Source: Protonemura montana (taxonomy: Eukaryota > Arthropoda > Insecta > Plecoptera > Nemouridae). From it: DNA of 64,000 bases. Of this stretch, positions 22,415 to 33,580 are shown piece after piece (positions within the stretch are counted from its first letter, which is position 1; each line of letters opens with the position of its first letter). The notes beneath the pieces were generated by a model. It did not search any database. It was not told the DNA's origin and was given only the letters and a program-made list of their open reading frames with translations. Position numbers and translations under genes: made by a program. The stretch covers positions 5,595,660 through 5,659,659 of the forward strand of contig OX387609.1 of the NCBI GenBank assembly GCA_947568835.1, read 5' to 3'.

Positions 22415-23210
22415 GAAAGACCACACAGAATCGACCGACAGCAACTCGTGGACCTACAACTAGTCTGTCTGAAGCGACGACTGCAGGCTTCTTGATTCCT
22501 TGGACGCGTCTATTTAGTGCTTACTGCAATCGAAAGCTTGGACACCGACGGAAATCCGCGATATAACTTCGTTGAAGCTTGTGGTTTTCCTTGCTTTCAA
22601 GAATGTCAACGAAAAGGAAACTAGAAAAAAAAAATCTATTGCCTTAAGAAATGGAATTGTCACCAACGTATCTAAAAGATAGTAAAACAATTAATTTTGT
22701 TGCATTTTTGACTGTATCAAATAAATTGCAGATCTGGGGCTGTCTCTGCGACGAGCACGAAGATTTACTTTTGGTTTGAGATCCTGGGCAGAAAGTTCGA
22801 TGGCGAGGTTTTTCACCAGGACAAGTGACAAAAAAAATATTTTTCTTTAAAAATACACTCTCTCCCTCTCTCTCTTTCTCCCGCTATGTTTACCAAACTG
22901 ATTTACCAAATATATAATAGCAAAAAGTACATTCAGAGGTCAAACTCAACTTCTGGAATTGCCAAATTAAAACATGCTAACATTCGCCACCCAAGGAATG
23001 ATATGAATTTTCATTTCTCATCTCTCAAAATATTATTTGTATAATAAATACCTAGCCTAGCAGGAAGCGGAAGCAGTTATCACATACGTCATAGCCTAGC
23101 ACGCAACCTAGATGGCATTAAATGTCTTTTGGTTATTTGTCTGAAAAAGTCAATAAACATAGAATTTTGAATACTTCAAGATAACCGCAAATTTACTCTA
23201 CTAAAAACAA
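22415..23210. other. Ig receptor upstream region and dispersed repeats
   Basis: The first hundred bases above the receptor start presumably hold its 5' UTR and promoter. A TATA-like 'actaaatag' reads on the minus strand at about 22511-22519, about 100 bp above the ATG, but this is weak. At 22778-22960 lies a second copy of the repeat seen at 1931-2105. No other gene is visible. Confidence 0.4.
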
Positions 23211-23600
23211 ATAATAAAATACCCCGCGCATTGCAAGCGTTTGCAATTTAAATAATATTTCATCCTAATACAGCAACGAATCCAACGTCAAATTGGAGTT
23301 ATTCGAGTTTGACAGGTTTTGACGTGATATAGCGTCACTAGAATCAGAGTGACTGTGAGTATTCACAGCCTCATGGTTCTACTCCTTGGAGAACTGTCAT
23401 TCTCATCAAATACACTAAAATCGTCTCTAAAAGCCAGTGTCCAGATAGCTCAATGGTTCAGAGCAACACCCGCGAAAGGTGGAGATCGGGGTTCGAGTCC
23501 GCGTTTCGGCATTAATTTTTGAGACGGTTATAGTGTTGTTAATAATAAAATACCCCGCGCATTGCAAGCGGTTGCAATTTAAATAAGAGTTCATCCTAAT
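23211..23600 (+). mobile_element. tRNA-derived SINE with leader and tail
   Basis: The unit contains a leader (gacgtgatatagcgtcacta, then 'ggttctactccttggaga', then 'attctcatcaaatacac'), a tRNA-like head with A box 'tagctcaatggttcagagc' and B box 'ggggttcgagtccgc', a 'ttttgagacggtta' linker, and the tail 'taccccgcgcattgcaagcg'. A second tail lies just upstream at 23213-23258, suggesting nested or tandem insertion. Relatives lie at 22.2, 25.7, 32.2, 32.9, 37.6 and 47.7-48.0 kb. Confidence 0.75.
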
Positions 23601-25364
23601 AAAGCCTATCTTGTTTACCACCAGATTCGAAACTCAAAAATACTATTGACCGTTTAATTTGGGATTGCGCTTATTGCTATGTCAATTATTGTGGTTTGAC
23701 ATTTATAGGTGCAACACATGGAATACAAGTCTAATAAACAGAACGCAAATCGAAACAAAAGTAAAAGAAACGTTCTTATGAAAGTTTTGTTCTTTATGAA
23801 ACGTAACTCATTTGCCGCTAATCCTTCACGATAGTTCATCAAAGCCTTAAAAAAAAATCCCTGAAAAAAGTTTTTGGTGAGTTATAACTGTAACGTTTAT
23901 AGTAGCAAGAAAAGAATAAAAATACAACCACAAATATAAACATTTTAATTTAAATAAGTTCCAGCGAACTCTAAAAAAAGGACTTAAAACCGTGAATATA
24001 AATCACAAACCAGCTTTCACGATGACTCGGTGTCAACTGAATGTGCTAACTGATAGTGCTGTTGTAGGTATTTGATATGATTGAATTGCAAACTAAACAT
24101 AGAAAATAATTCGAGAGCGCACTGATATTTGCTGGTACATCCGAGTGAGCTCAATAGTTTTAATCTGGCTAAAACGACAGTTTTAAAAAAGTCTAAACAG
24201 GGGCTGAGGGTTTTAACCTGTACAACTAGAATAAAAATACGTTACCGCTTACCCATAAGGATGCAAGTGTCGTTTTATTAGAATATCCTATCTTATGTCG
24301 ACATTGAGCACTTACTTATCCTTCTCGGCGTTTATTCTTGGCGTGTAGAACACGTCATAATGGTCAGTCTCAACCTCAGACCATTTGTCGAGAAATTTGT
24401 CGTGAGTCGTTTGAAATTTCCGAGTCTTTCCCACTGTCTTGGTGATTGCTAATAATTGTCAAGTAATTAAAAAGTCAACTTTAGTGGCTCTTTTTCACAT
24501 TGTAAGATATCTCTGTTTGAATATTTCTATCTAGGCTAAAAAAAATGCAGAACCTAAAGACTTACGGCATTCCTTACACAAACAATAAAATAGCAAGGCA
24601 AAAACCTTGTATTTCGACCCCTGTTTTGCGCCGGTTTTGACCTTAACTAGCCAGTTAAAAACTGCCGTAAAGTTGTGTTTGACTTAATTTTATTGAATCT
24701 AACAACGTGATTATTTGAAACCTTTGTCTGTTGATATGGGCGGACGCCATATTCAACCTAACCAAACACACACCACTAACCAGTGTAGATACTATCAACA
24801 AATAGTTTATATATATCTTAACGATCTACATAATTAAATCTGGTATCAGCTTAAAAAAGTCATAAGTCACAAGAATGAATTCATTTCATTTATCCCGAAT
24901 TTAATAAAAAATAGAAATTATCTGCATTATATCCCGGTTAGTTCGCTCGCTCTTGAGGCAATGGGCAAGACATTTCTGCAGGGAATTTTGTTATTTTGTT
25001 TTAAATGGCGTATTTTAAAGATATTGATTCGTGAAGCAGCTTTAATTTCGTGTTCATAACGTCGGCAACCTCCGTGTCACATCGTTTGTCCCATGCCGTT
25101 GAGTGGAAAACGGTGGATAACTTCTGAAAACTTAACAAAATAACTCATTACAAACATATTATTGCAAATTCAATCGCTACATCAAGGAATTACATTATTT
25201 GTTTAGCTAGCTTTATTTTATTTAGTCATTGGATGAATTATCTTCCAATAACCATAATGAACTTTGATTGGCACTGGATGCCTCTTCAATTCAGTCACTT
25301 TCTGAATTGGTCAAGAACCATGGCTATAGAAGAAGAAGCAGTAGATAATTATAAACTGGTATTT

Positions 25365-25570
25365 TAGACTCATGTCTACTTTATCTAGTCTTATCACTAG
25401 TTTTGACAAAAACTATTTGAACTGGGTTTTGAATGCTAAATTTCTCAACGTTTCGTAACTTGTACCTGTTACTTTATCAAGGGTTAAAGCAGTCCTAACA
25501 ATATTCCAATAACAAAAAAGCCACACTAAATTATAACAATAACTTAGTTCAAGCCTACTTAATTCATCTA
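25365..25570 (-). repeat. Second copy of the hammerhead-like dispersed repeat
   Basis: It shares 'ctagttttgac-aaaactattt', 'gggttttgaatgctaa' and 'aacgtttcgtaacttgtacc' with the other copies. On the minus strand it reads CTTGATAA-AGTAAC, a short loop, GTTAC-GAAAC, keeping the 5-bp helix and GAAA of the 6.9 kb copy, with a weaker CUGANGA box. Confidence 0.5.
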
Positions 25571-25655
25571 CCTATAATAATCAAGGTGGATGATAACTCA
25601 AAACTTAAATATTTTGTATGTTTGAAAATGTGAACCCTCTCAAAACGAACCCTCT

Positions 25656-25850
25656 TAAAAAGTGATGCCCAAACGGGGACTCGAACCCCGATCTCTACCA
25701 AACGGCGAGTGTTGCTCTAGCCCATTGAGTAACTTGGACACTTAATTTTCGAGAGGATTTTAGTGCATTTGATGAGAATGACAGATTTTTCCCCGTTTGG
25801 CCATCAATTTTTGAGAGGGTGGTAGTGTTTCCTAACAATAAAAACTCATT
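25656..25850 (-). mobile_element. tRNA-derived SINE, foldback-derived copy
   Basis: The minus strand carries B box 'ggggttcgagtccccg' and A box region 'caatgggctagagcaac'. Past the leader 'gcatttgatgagaatgac' the sequence jumps to 'ccccgtttggccatcaattt', the end of an opposite-facing copy. This looks like the two-armed foldback at 47.7-48.0 kb after deletion of most of one arm. Confidence 0.65.
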
Positions 25851-26108
25851 TCAGTAAATGAAACGCACAGAAATAAATGACATAATACACCCGGAATATT
25901 TTTGAATGCATCTCGTCGTGTTCTGTGCGTGCAACAGAAATTAACTGTGTTTCATCAAAGTTTACGCCGATGAGTTTTTGCTGATTAGAATCGATATTGA
26001 GCTCAAAAATACTCGGTGGTCATTCAGATTTGTCATGCAAATTCTTTTTCTTTTTCCCTTCATAAGATTAAATGTACGGATTATGGAACATTGAAATGTT
26101 CTCTAATT

Positions 26109-26143
26109 TTTCTCTATCTCCTTGAAACATGGAGATAGAGAAA
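26109..26143. repeat. Perfect 13-bp hairpin
   Basis: TTTCTCTATCTCC at 26109-26121 and its exact reverse complement at 26131-26143 are separated by a 9-base loop (ttgaaacat). No gene or terminator context explains it. Confidence 0.7.
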
Positions 26144-26759
26144 TAAATGTATTAAATCACAATAGTGCAATTAAGGCAAGCGAAATCATATCTCAAAATA
26201 CATCTTGCAAGAGATCAGGAATTTGCATTCAGTCAGACACATGATTTCTACCTTCTTGAAAATTAAGAAGAAATTGTTGGCCCAGAACTTGAATATAAAG
26301 TTCCCGAAGTTGGAGTTGGCAGTTTCCAAAGCATGCACATTCACATGCAATGAACGCATGCATTACTTTTCACAAGCTTTTCTTTTTCACTGATAATAGT
26401 ATGCAGGAGTTCAGGGTTTAGGTTGATTCCATTACGGTTGTCATCCACGCCCCTATAACATTAGCGACGTCACTGATATGTAGACCAACGTTATTTATGC
26501 ACATCTCAAAGATGAAAAAAGTCGCAGTACGCAGTCTTTCAACCAGTTCTTCCTTCGCACCTTCTCCATTCAGACCGACCTTATTTAACTTTTTCATTAG
26601 ATCGTTTTTGTGAATTTTTTTTCAATACAGTCGCCTCGGCACGTCTAGCGTCGTCCGCCATCTTGAATAGTTTAACCATTCAATATGAAAATTAAATATA
26701 AAATTTAGATTAAAATTTAACTCAGTCTACTTATTTAACTTCAAAAAAATGTCCTGATA

Positions 26760-28828
26760 TTGCCACATTCTAATTTTGATACGCTTGCAGAGCAAAATCT
26801 TGTTTCCAAGGAAAATTGTCGAATGCTTAATTCCCCAAAAACTCTCCGCAACGTTTCTGGACCTGCCGTACTCTCTTGTCCATTATTTCAATGGCCTCAG
26901 ACTTTCTCAGGGATAAAGTTTCTTCACAATAGGAACTCTTTCCGGTCCATAGCACCGATTTGTCTAAGGTCTTCATGCGTCTTCTTCCTCAAGGAACATG
27001 TACCTTCCTAATAGGTCCACTTTCTGGTCCACTTATCCATATTCTTTCTGTCTTCATATACCTTTTTTTCCTAAGGGATCATGTTTCTTCATGCTAGGAA
27101 TATTTTTGAGTCCAATGGGCAGATGTCCCCGTGCCCTTCATAGACTTCTTCTTTCTCAAGAATCAAATTAATTTTAGATGTAAGCATTCCCCCATGCCCC
27201 CATAGACACTGTCCGATCAGTAGTTGTCTCCAGGTTTTTAACTCTCATCTTTCGAATTTAGTTCGTTATAACACACATAAATCAAGGTTTTCTAATTGAT
27301 TGCCTCTCCTGCTTCGTATACCACACGATACTCATTGGGCTTTATTGGTGTTCTCTATGTCTTAGGATTCAGTCGTGTGGTTGGTGCATTTGTCCATCTT
27401 GGCATCGAGTGCATGTGGTCTTTTTCCTCTTGGTCTTTTTCGGCGGAGTTACCACTTACGTCCAACGTCCATTTCATTGTCTGAAGTCGGATTCCAGGAA
27501 GATAACGTCTTCGTACGACGGCCATTCCTCATTATTCTGTTCTGAAGAGTCTTTGGAAAGAAGTGAGTAATTGGATGACTAGTCGTCATCTTCAGTGGCG
27601 GGGTTTACATCTTGGTCTTAAGCAATTTAACTTCAGCTGTGCTGTTGATATCTCTGTCATTGCATATTTAACTTAAAGCTGTGGTTTTTTACATTGTTGT
27701 TATCTAAAACAATCTGCAGAATGGTTAAAGTATAATTAGTCATTTTCAACCATGCTCTTCATCGGTTCGTAAGCCACTTTCATATTCTGTGGAAAGTTTG
27801 CTATAAGGAACAAATATTCTCGTGGCCTTATAAATGGTCTCTTCTTCTACGGCCTTATCTGGGTGATCGATGTTCATCTTGGCAAGCGGGTCATCGAGTG
27901 TTTGTTCCTCCTCTTGGTCTTCTTCGGCCGAGTTATCACTATAATCTGTCTGAATGGATCCATGCTTTTCCTATTTTTTGAAAAGAAGTGAGAACTTGGA
28001 TAACTCATCCTTATTTTCTGTGGCGGGGCTAAAATTTTGGTCTTGAGGCAATTTTTGTTCAGCTTAAGCATTATACAGAAATCGTTCAGCTTCAAAAGAA
28101 TTCTCAGAGTCTTTGGAAATAAGTGAGTATTGGGTAACTTATCTTCAGCTGGGAGGCGGACAGCCATGTCAGGAGACATTTTTCGATGTCCTGTTTTACA
28201 GTGTTTTCACTAATTTCATTTTCTACTCAAATTCCTCCTGGAATTGACCTGTCAGGGTCGCTGTCAGACTCAAAATCCGAAATATCTTTGGACACTGTCC
28301 TCGGCGAGATATCGTAAATTTCTTCGTTTTCTAGCTTTCCAGTAATCGGTGCTTTTAGATGACCTCCTTGGGAATCTGCTGACAAACAGAGCTGTCTTAG
28401 AGCTGTGAACGATGCATTTATCTCTTTCCAGTGATCTATTGATCTGATCCTCATCTTTGCTATGTCAGACCTGGTTTTGTACCTCTTTACATTCCATGTT
28501 CACTTGTTTTCGATCTCAAATCACAGGCCAATCAATGTCGTTTTTGACCTTTCCGGAAGAACCTTTCAGAATTTGTTCGGGATCACTTCCTCGGGACATC
28601 CAACCATTCTGGGTAGAGAGATATTTTTACAATTCCCAAGTCTTTATTCTTGAACTCAGCAACGGCTTGATGATATTTTCGCTCGTTTCTTGTCCGTGGT
28701 CTGCAGCTTTGAGCTTCGTTACATTCCTCGACGGTTTCACGATCTCCGATCACGCGTAGACCACCGTCGTTTTCGACCAATTTCGAGGCGACTTTTGTTT
28801 TGGTTTCAGGATTACCTCTGGTAGGCAT
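26760..28828 (-). pseudogene. Decayed multi-block coding relic, family unknown
   Basis: Several minus-strand blocks have coding composition but are separated by stops and frame changes. The 5' block starts MPTRGNPETKTKVASKLVEN and continues to LYPEWLDVPR, after which the sense passes to another frame (GSDPEQILKGSSGKVKNDI). Then come RSIDHWKEINASFTALRQLC with DISDFESDSDPDRSIPGG, an acidic block with SAEEDQEEEQTLDDPLAKMN, and near 27.0 kb a weaker basic block. Internal repetition is visible: the acidic block at 27.8-28.1 kb resembles 27.35-27.6 kb. A partial copy lies at 2316-2510. I do not recognise the family; a retroelement gag-like or other mobile coding sequence is most likely. Confidence 0.45.
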
Positions 28829-30063
28829 TTAACGCGGTTCTGGAAACCAATCAGGTTAGAGCGAGACGCCCATCGGTATCTACATGCAATATCACAGTCG
28901 AAGGAATACAAGCTTTATTAAACGTAAATCCCGCGTCCGCTTGTTCAATGTTGACGGAAACATGCCCAGTCTAACTAATTTTTTTTTTTCACCTGAATAA
29001 TCAATAAGAATTAGAGTAATTGAGCAGCGAAACGAACATCTTTTTGGATTTTCATTGAATTCTAATGCTTAATTTAAATGAATCAAATAAATTAAGAAAT
29101 TTTTAATTTGATACTTACAACCAGCTTGATCGAAAATTAGTTTATAAAAAAACAATAATAAATTTCCATAGAACACAGTTTTTACGGAATCTTTGTTTCC
29201 CATTATCTCATTTCCTATGTTATTTCTTGCAGGTAGAGTGAATTTTACAATCAGCATAAATTTATTTTTAACTATCACTAGTTTTTCCCTTAGTTATATT
29301 ACAATAAGCACTCGTTGAAAGCAACGACTGCAGTCTTTATCTGACAGGCCACTTCATGAGTAACCACTCCATGAGAAATTTGAGCACTGCTATTTAAAAG
29401 GAAGCGTTCTTATATCTTTTGAATTCCTTGTGCTGCTATTGCAACCTTGGAAGCTGCACAAATAACTTTGCGCCCACTTTTCAGCATTTTCTGCATTTTC
29501 CCAACGATACTTAGCAGAAAAATCTGAAAAACAATCAACTTTTTAATTATTTCACTATATATTCAAAAGAATTGCCATAAGTCTGACGTTTCATACATGA
29601 TTAACGTTACTTCGTGCTGATATTTTATAACCTAAGGATCGATCCCAATCCATCAGTGCTTCGTTAATACTTGAAGCAAACACATGGCCACCATTTTGTA
29701 ATTGTTTAATCAGACCACTTTGATCAGGAGAGTTGACACTTATTTGCACCAATCTAGGAGGTGGTGTTTGTTAGAGCACGAAAAAACAAAAAAAAAGGAA
29801 GATCATCTGCTCCACTCTGGACTCATCCACTCTGGTAATTGCTCTGAACGTACAAAATTCCAACACATAAAATAAAATCTAAAATAAATATTAAACCTAA
29901 AATATTTCCAAGTAAATTTGTGTTTTTGGAATACAAAATTCAGACGAAATAAAACAGCACAGGTATTTATTGTTGAACCACAGTTTATTTTTGCAAATTA
30001 TTTCATAGCTAATCGCGAATACATCATCGACTTTTCACATCAAGTATTTAAATATCTTAGGTT
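28829..30063. other. No gene seen; 3' flank of glycine-rich gene 1
   Basis: AT-rich. The last 80 bases below 30063 still align with the 3' flank of the second glycine-rich gene ('atacttgatgt', 'atgtattc', 'aatttgcaaa'). A short minus-strand frame at 29069-29278 is not supported. Around 29310-29330 'gcaacgactgcagtct' resembles the 5' region of the Ig receptor near 22480, but the match is short. Confidence 0.4.
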
Positions 30064-30724
30064 TTATTTTCCCATCCCTGCGCTGCCTCCAACGTTGAAT
30101 CCAGCCGCAGCACCTGTCCCAGCACCTGTCCCAGCACCTGTCCCTGCCTCTCCGCCGGCGTTAGCGTTGGCTCCTACGTCAAATCCAGCGTTGGCACCGG
30201 CGCCTGCTTCGCCGCCAGCGCTGCCCCCAACGTTTCCTCCCATATTAACGCCGAAGCCAGCGCTACCTCCCTGACCCTCCACTTGCATTGTCACGATCTG
30301 TGGGGTAGAGGATAGAAAGACATTTTTGTTAATACTATGACATTGTAATGGAGATCCATGTAAGAATTCTTTATACTAACTCTGGACTAAAAGTCAATAA
30401 CAAAGTCAAATACTGCACCAAAATGTTTGGCCCATTTCACAAAACAGTGGGTGAAACATGCATTTTTATTTTGCATTAAAAAATGCTTGCATATTTTTTT
30501 TTACTCAAGTAATCTCAAAAAATCTTCATCAATAGAATAAAATTAGACCAGTAGGTCTGTTACTAGGATATAATCATGGCTAATTAGTACGAAATATGTT
30601 AATGCAAAGTTGGGTTTGTTCATTCAAACTACATTTAAAGTAAATATAATATTTCTAGGAAACAGAAAACATATTGACAACTCACCAAACATACGACCAA
30701 GACGATCACAGTTTTCCCGATCAT
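30064..30724 (-). CDS. Glycine-rich secreted peptide, copy 1
   Basis: Two exons, 30724-30686 and 30297-30064, give 90 residues. The start MIGKTVIVLVVCLIVTMQVE is a signal peptide split by the intron after 13 codons, likely cleaved near EG-Q. The mature chain of about 69 residues is almost only Gly, Ala, Asn, Val and Thr, with repeated GGxAG, GANAG and three GTGA units, ending GSAGMGK. Donor (TTG-GTGAGT) and acceptor (ccccacag) are clear, and a TATA box lies 85 bp above the ATG. Glycine-rich secreted peptides of this kind act as antimicrobial or structural (silk, cuticle, shell) proteins in invertebrates; which applies here cannot be told. The paralogue at 51.2 kb is in opposite orientation. 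Confidence 0.85.
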
Positions 30725-30808
30725 TTTCCGTTGGTACTGATGTTGCGTTGAAGTGTAGAGTAGCGTTCTTCTTTACCGACTGATACATCGATGTCGATTT
30801 CTGTTGCA

Positions 30809-30814
30809 TTTATA
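30809..30814 (-). promoter_or_regulatory. TATA box of glycine-rich gene 1
   Basis: TATAAA on the minus strand within 'cggaggtataaatgcaac', about 85 bp upstream of the start codon and conserved exactly in the second copy. Transcription would start about 25-30 bp downstream. Confidence 0.7.
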
Positions 30815-31131
30815 CCTCCGAGGCTGACCGACATTTTCTTACCAAAGCCTTGATGACAATTTGATGAATACAAAAACTATTGACGAGTCCCCGGAAGCTC
30901 ATATTGGTTTAGTTTTGTATTCGTTTGAGTGTTTTTAGCACTTTTTCGTATTTGTCGGTTTAACATGGTTTTAATAGAGAACATTATCTAAACGTGGCTG
31001 GCAAGGTAAGATTTTGACACATTTAAATCGGAAACACAAAAGTAAATAAACATGAAAACTTACTTTTAGTCAATGTAAAGTCACTTGATGAGTGATTAAT
31101 ATGTTTTACCTGTGGTTTTAAAGGCAATATT

Positions 31132-31638
31132 TCGCGGAGATTTGACACTTTTTTTATAAGTTTGAGTCTCTCAGTAGCAGTCTCTGTCAATATCATTCAA
31201 CTTATATTTGTCTTTGTCTCTGTCTTTTTTTAGATCGCAGGACAAGTAAGATCATTTTTTTTAATTCAGAAAATTCCTGAAAAACAAACACAGCAGAAGG
31301 CTTTAGAGTAAAATTAGTCAACGGAGCTGATTTCAGTTATTTTCACAGATTTCATTTAGTTAGCCTTGACATAAACCAAAACGCAAAAGACACATAGAGC
31401 CTTTGTCCGAAAAGTCTGTGCAATTATTTATAATGGCACCCTTTATAGTGTTGGATTTAACATTTCTAGAGGATGATTCTGTTCCCTGCATAGCCATGAG
31501 TAGAATGCTAGGGATTGTGGCGTCTACTATTCTGCCTTATAACTAATGATAGACGGCATATCACATTTCTTGGAGTTTCTTTGCGAAATCAAACAGCAAA
31601 AATCGCAGAAAAGTGGCATCCATAATAATAATAATAGC

Positions 31639-31675
<37 letters not shown>

Positions 31676-32157
31676 GTTTTTTATTCCGGGAAGAAAATAT
31701 ACATACAAAAATATATACATAAATATTGTTATGGAATAAGTCAGTTATTATTATATAACAAGATTTGAATAGCATTTTACAGAAAGACAGTAATATAAGC
31801 TGTCGAGTATTACCATTAAAATCGTGATTTGGTGAATTTCACCAGTGTTCGGCTAGTTTTTTTCTAGTTCTTGATGTGGCTTATGCAACTAATATCATTC
31901 GTAGGAGTTCTTTATGCGACTCTTGCATGATAACTTCTTGAAAAAAAAAAACAGGGAATTTACAGATATGTGCGGCCGAAAGAAAATGCTGACTGATTAG
32001 TAAATTGTTATAAATTGTGATAAATTCTGATTTGTGTAAATTAGTTGTTTTTTGTGTAATTTAGTTGTTTATTTGTGTAAAGTTTTGGTGACTTGTATTT
32101 TATTTTATTTTTGGGTCATTATATATATATTTTTTTTTTTTTAATAATTTTAACCCT
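31132..32157. other. No gene seen; microsatellite and repeat
   Basis: About 31170-31240 matches 48134-48198 in inverse orientation (cagtctctcagtagcagt, 'aacttatatttgtct'), so it is a dispersed repeat. An (AAT)n microsatellite spans about 31622-31673. An AT tract precedes 32150. No coding region is supported. Confidence 0.5.
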
Positions 32158-32440
32158 TGTGACGTGATATAGCGTCACTAGAATCAGAGTGACTGTGAGT
32201 GACTGTGAGTGACTGTGAGTGACTGTGAGTGACTGTGAGTGACTGTGAGTGACTGTGAGTGACTTTGAGTGACTGTGATTGACTGTGAGTGACTGTGAGT
32301 GACTGTGAGTGACTTTGAGTGACTGTGAGTGACTGTGAGTGACTGTGAGTGACTTTGAGTGACTGTGAGTGACTGTGAGTGACTGTGAGTGACTGTGAGT
32401 GACTGTAAGAAGGCCTCGTGGTTCTACTCCTTGGAGATTG
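32158..32440. repeat. (GACTGTGAGT)n expansion inside a SINE leader
   Basis: The tract starts with 'gacgtgatatagcgtcacta' and ends with 'tggttctactccttggaga', exactly the leader of the tRNA-SINE at 23.3 kb. There, only one 'gtgactgtgag' separates these pieces; here about 22 decamer units do. The minus strand reads as an open (HSQSLTV)n-like frame in all phases because 10-bp units without stops repeat. I regard this as a by-product, not a protein. Confidence 0.85.
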
Positions 32441-32499
32441 TAGCGAGCGGTCAGAATATTGGTAAAGGCTAGCCAAGATCTATGTGCGGAATTTTGCAA

Positions 32500-32942
32500 T
32501 AAGGTCTTGTTCGTTACGTTTAAAAAAAAACTAGACATTTTAAATTTGCCGTGTTTATGTATGTTTGGCACAATAATATATCTCATTGACAGTTTTAACA
32601 ATAAACAAAACCGTTGCACGATCATTATCTTAGAAACAAGAAGGACAGAAGGCAAAACACACAACCAACCAACAGGCAACCAACAGAAATGGGCGCCAAA
32701 TTATTTAACACCAGGACCGATCAAATGTAAAGATGGCCTGGCTTTATAAAGTGTACTAAAAGAATATTTATAAGAAAAAAAAATTTTGTTGACACCTTTT
32801 AGAACACAAAGAGTAAATCAGGTATTGAAAATATACATTCAAATGTATAAATGCTTTTGTACTTTATGTATCTGACTTTCCAGATGTAATGTATTCCAAA
32901 TGTAACCAATTATGTAACCAATAAAATACAAATATAAACAAA
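32500..32942 (+). mobile_element. 3' end of a non-LTR retrotransposon (copy B)
   Basis: It shares with copy A (2990-3386) the 'tttgccgtgtttat' start, 'gaaatgggcgccaaattatt', 'aggaccgatcaaatgtaaag', 'acacaaagagtaaatcagg' and the AATAAAATACAAAT tail. Frame is broken by small indels, so it is a dead 3' fragment. The tRNA-SINE tail 'taccccgctcgttgcaagcg' follows directly at 32953-32972. Confidence 0.65.
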
Positions 32943-33180
32943 TAATAATAAAATACCCCGCTCGTTGCAAGCGTTTGCAATTTAAATAAGATTTCAACTA
33001 ATGTCCCATAGAGTGAAAGCGGTATTTCTCCTTTTTCAAAATATTGCTGTCAAATGAGTCCGTTTTTTTTGCTAACGTGCATTATAACATTGCATAAAAC
33101 TTCTTGTCTTTGCCAAGCAGTTGTCTCTCTATAATTTGACATTTTTTTTTAACAATATCTAATCCTGACTTATTTTGTGA

Positions 33181-33392
33181 CAGGCATTTTCGAGTCCAGC
33201 TGCTGAGCTGTTGGAGAGTCGACTGGAACAGTTTGGCACCAGAAGAGCTTTGAAAAGTGTCTCCGAGTCAGAATGGATCTCACCATGAGGGAACGCCACT
33301 TAGGGGAAACTATGGAAGAATACTCGGTCGCTTTGGAGGAGTTTAAAACGAACATGCTTCCGGTCATGATGATGGACTCATATAAATTATAA
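33181..33392 (+). pseudogene. Possible frameshifted exon, coiled-coil-like
   Basis: After 'tattttgtgacag' the plus strand reads AFSSPAAELLESRLEQFGTR in one frame, then in another frame KCLRVRMDLTMRERHLGETM followed by EEYSVALEEFKTNMLP, ending in TAA at 33392. The two pieces read like one charged helical protein with a 1-base frame change near 33263. It lies upstream of the ankyrin exons in the same orientation, but no connection can be shown. It may be a pseudo-exon or an alternative terminal exon. Confidence 0.3.
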
Positions 33393-33580
33393 AATACACA
33401 TTTAACATTAAGGAATGAAGGCATTTAGTAATTTAGAAATTAGGCTTTAAATTTCTTGAGCTACTTTTTTCAGCAAAATCTGTTGCAAGGTTTTCTAAAC
33501 AATTACGATAGAAGAAAATTTCTATAAACTTATAAGGTCAGGTTCTGCTAAAATCTCGCCTCCTTATTAAAGAGTTTGTT

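Larger units (their letters stand above)
23601..26759. other. No gene seen; repeats
   Basis: No supported exon. Besides the repeats listed separately this stretch is AT-rich. Short frames at 23654-23842 (minus) and 26205-26393 (plus) have no splice context or recognisable motif. Confidence 0.45.
29985..31131 (-). repeat. Arm 1 of the inverted gene duplication
   Basis: This block, holding glycine-rich gene 1, its promoter and about 320 bp above the TATA box, is homologous in inverted orientation to 50791-52035. The homology begins at 'gcctttaaaaccacagg' and runs through both exons into the 3' flank. Only the central part of the intron is unrelated between copies. Confidence 0.85.

Noticed and set aside
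23430-23510. Functional tRNA at the SINE head
   Set aside because: Same family occurs many times with a constant non-tRNA leader and tail; a SINE explains it.
29290-29440. Possible decayed paralogue of the Ig receptor promoter
   Set aside because: 'gcaacgactgcagtct' and an 'attccttg' motif are shared with 22450-22500, but the match is short and no receptor exon follows.
29918-30274. Plus-strand proline/alanine-rich frame
   Set aside because: It is the antisense shadow of the glycine-rich peptide exon, which has a signal peptide, splice sites and TATA box on the other strand.
32119-32679. Long minus-strand frame rich in HSQSLTV repeats
   Set aside because: It is produced by a stop-free 10-bp tandem repeat inside a SINE leader; the upstream part overlaps a LINE tail and there are no splice or start signals.
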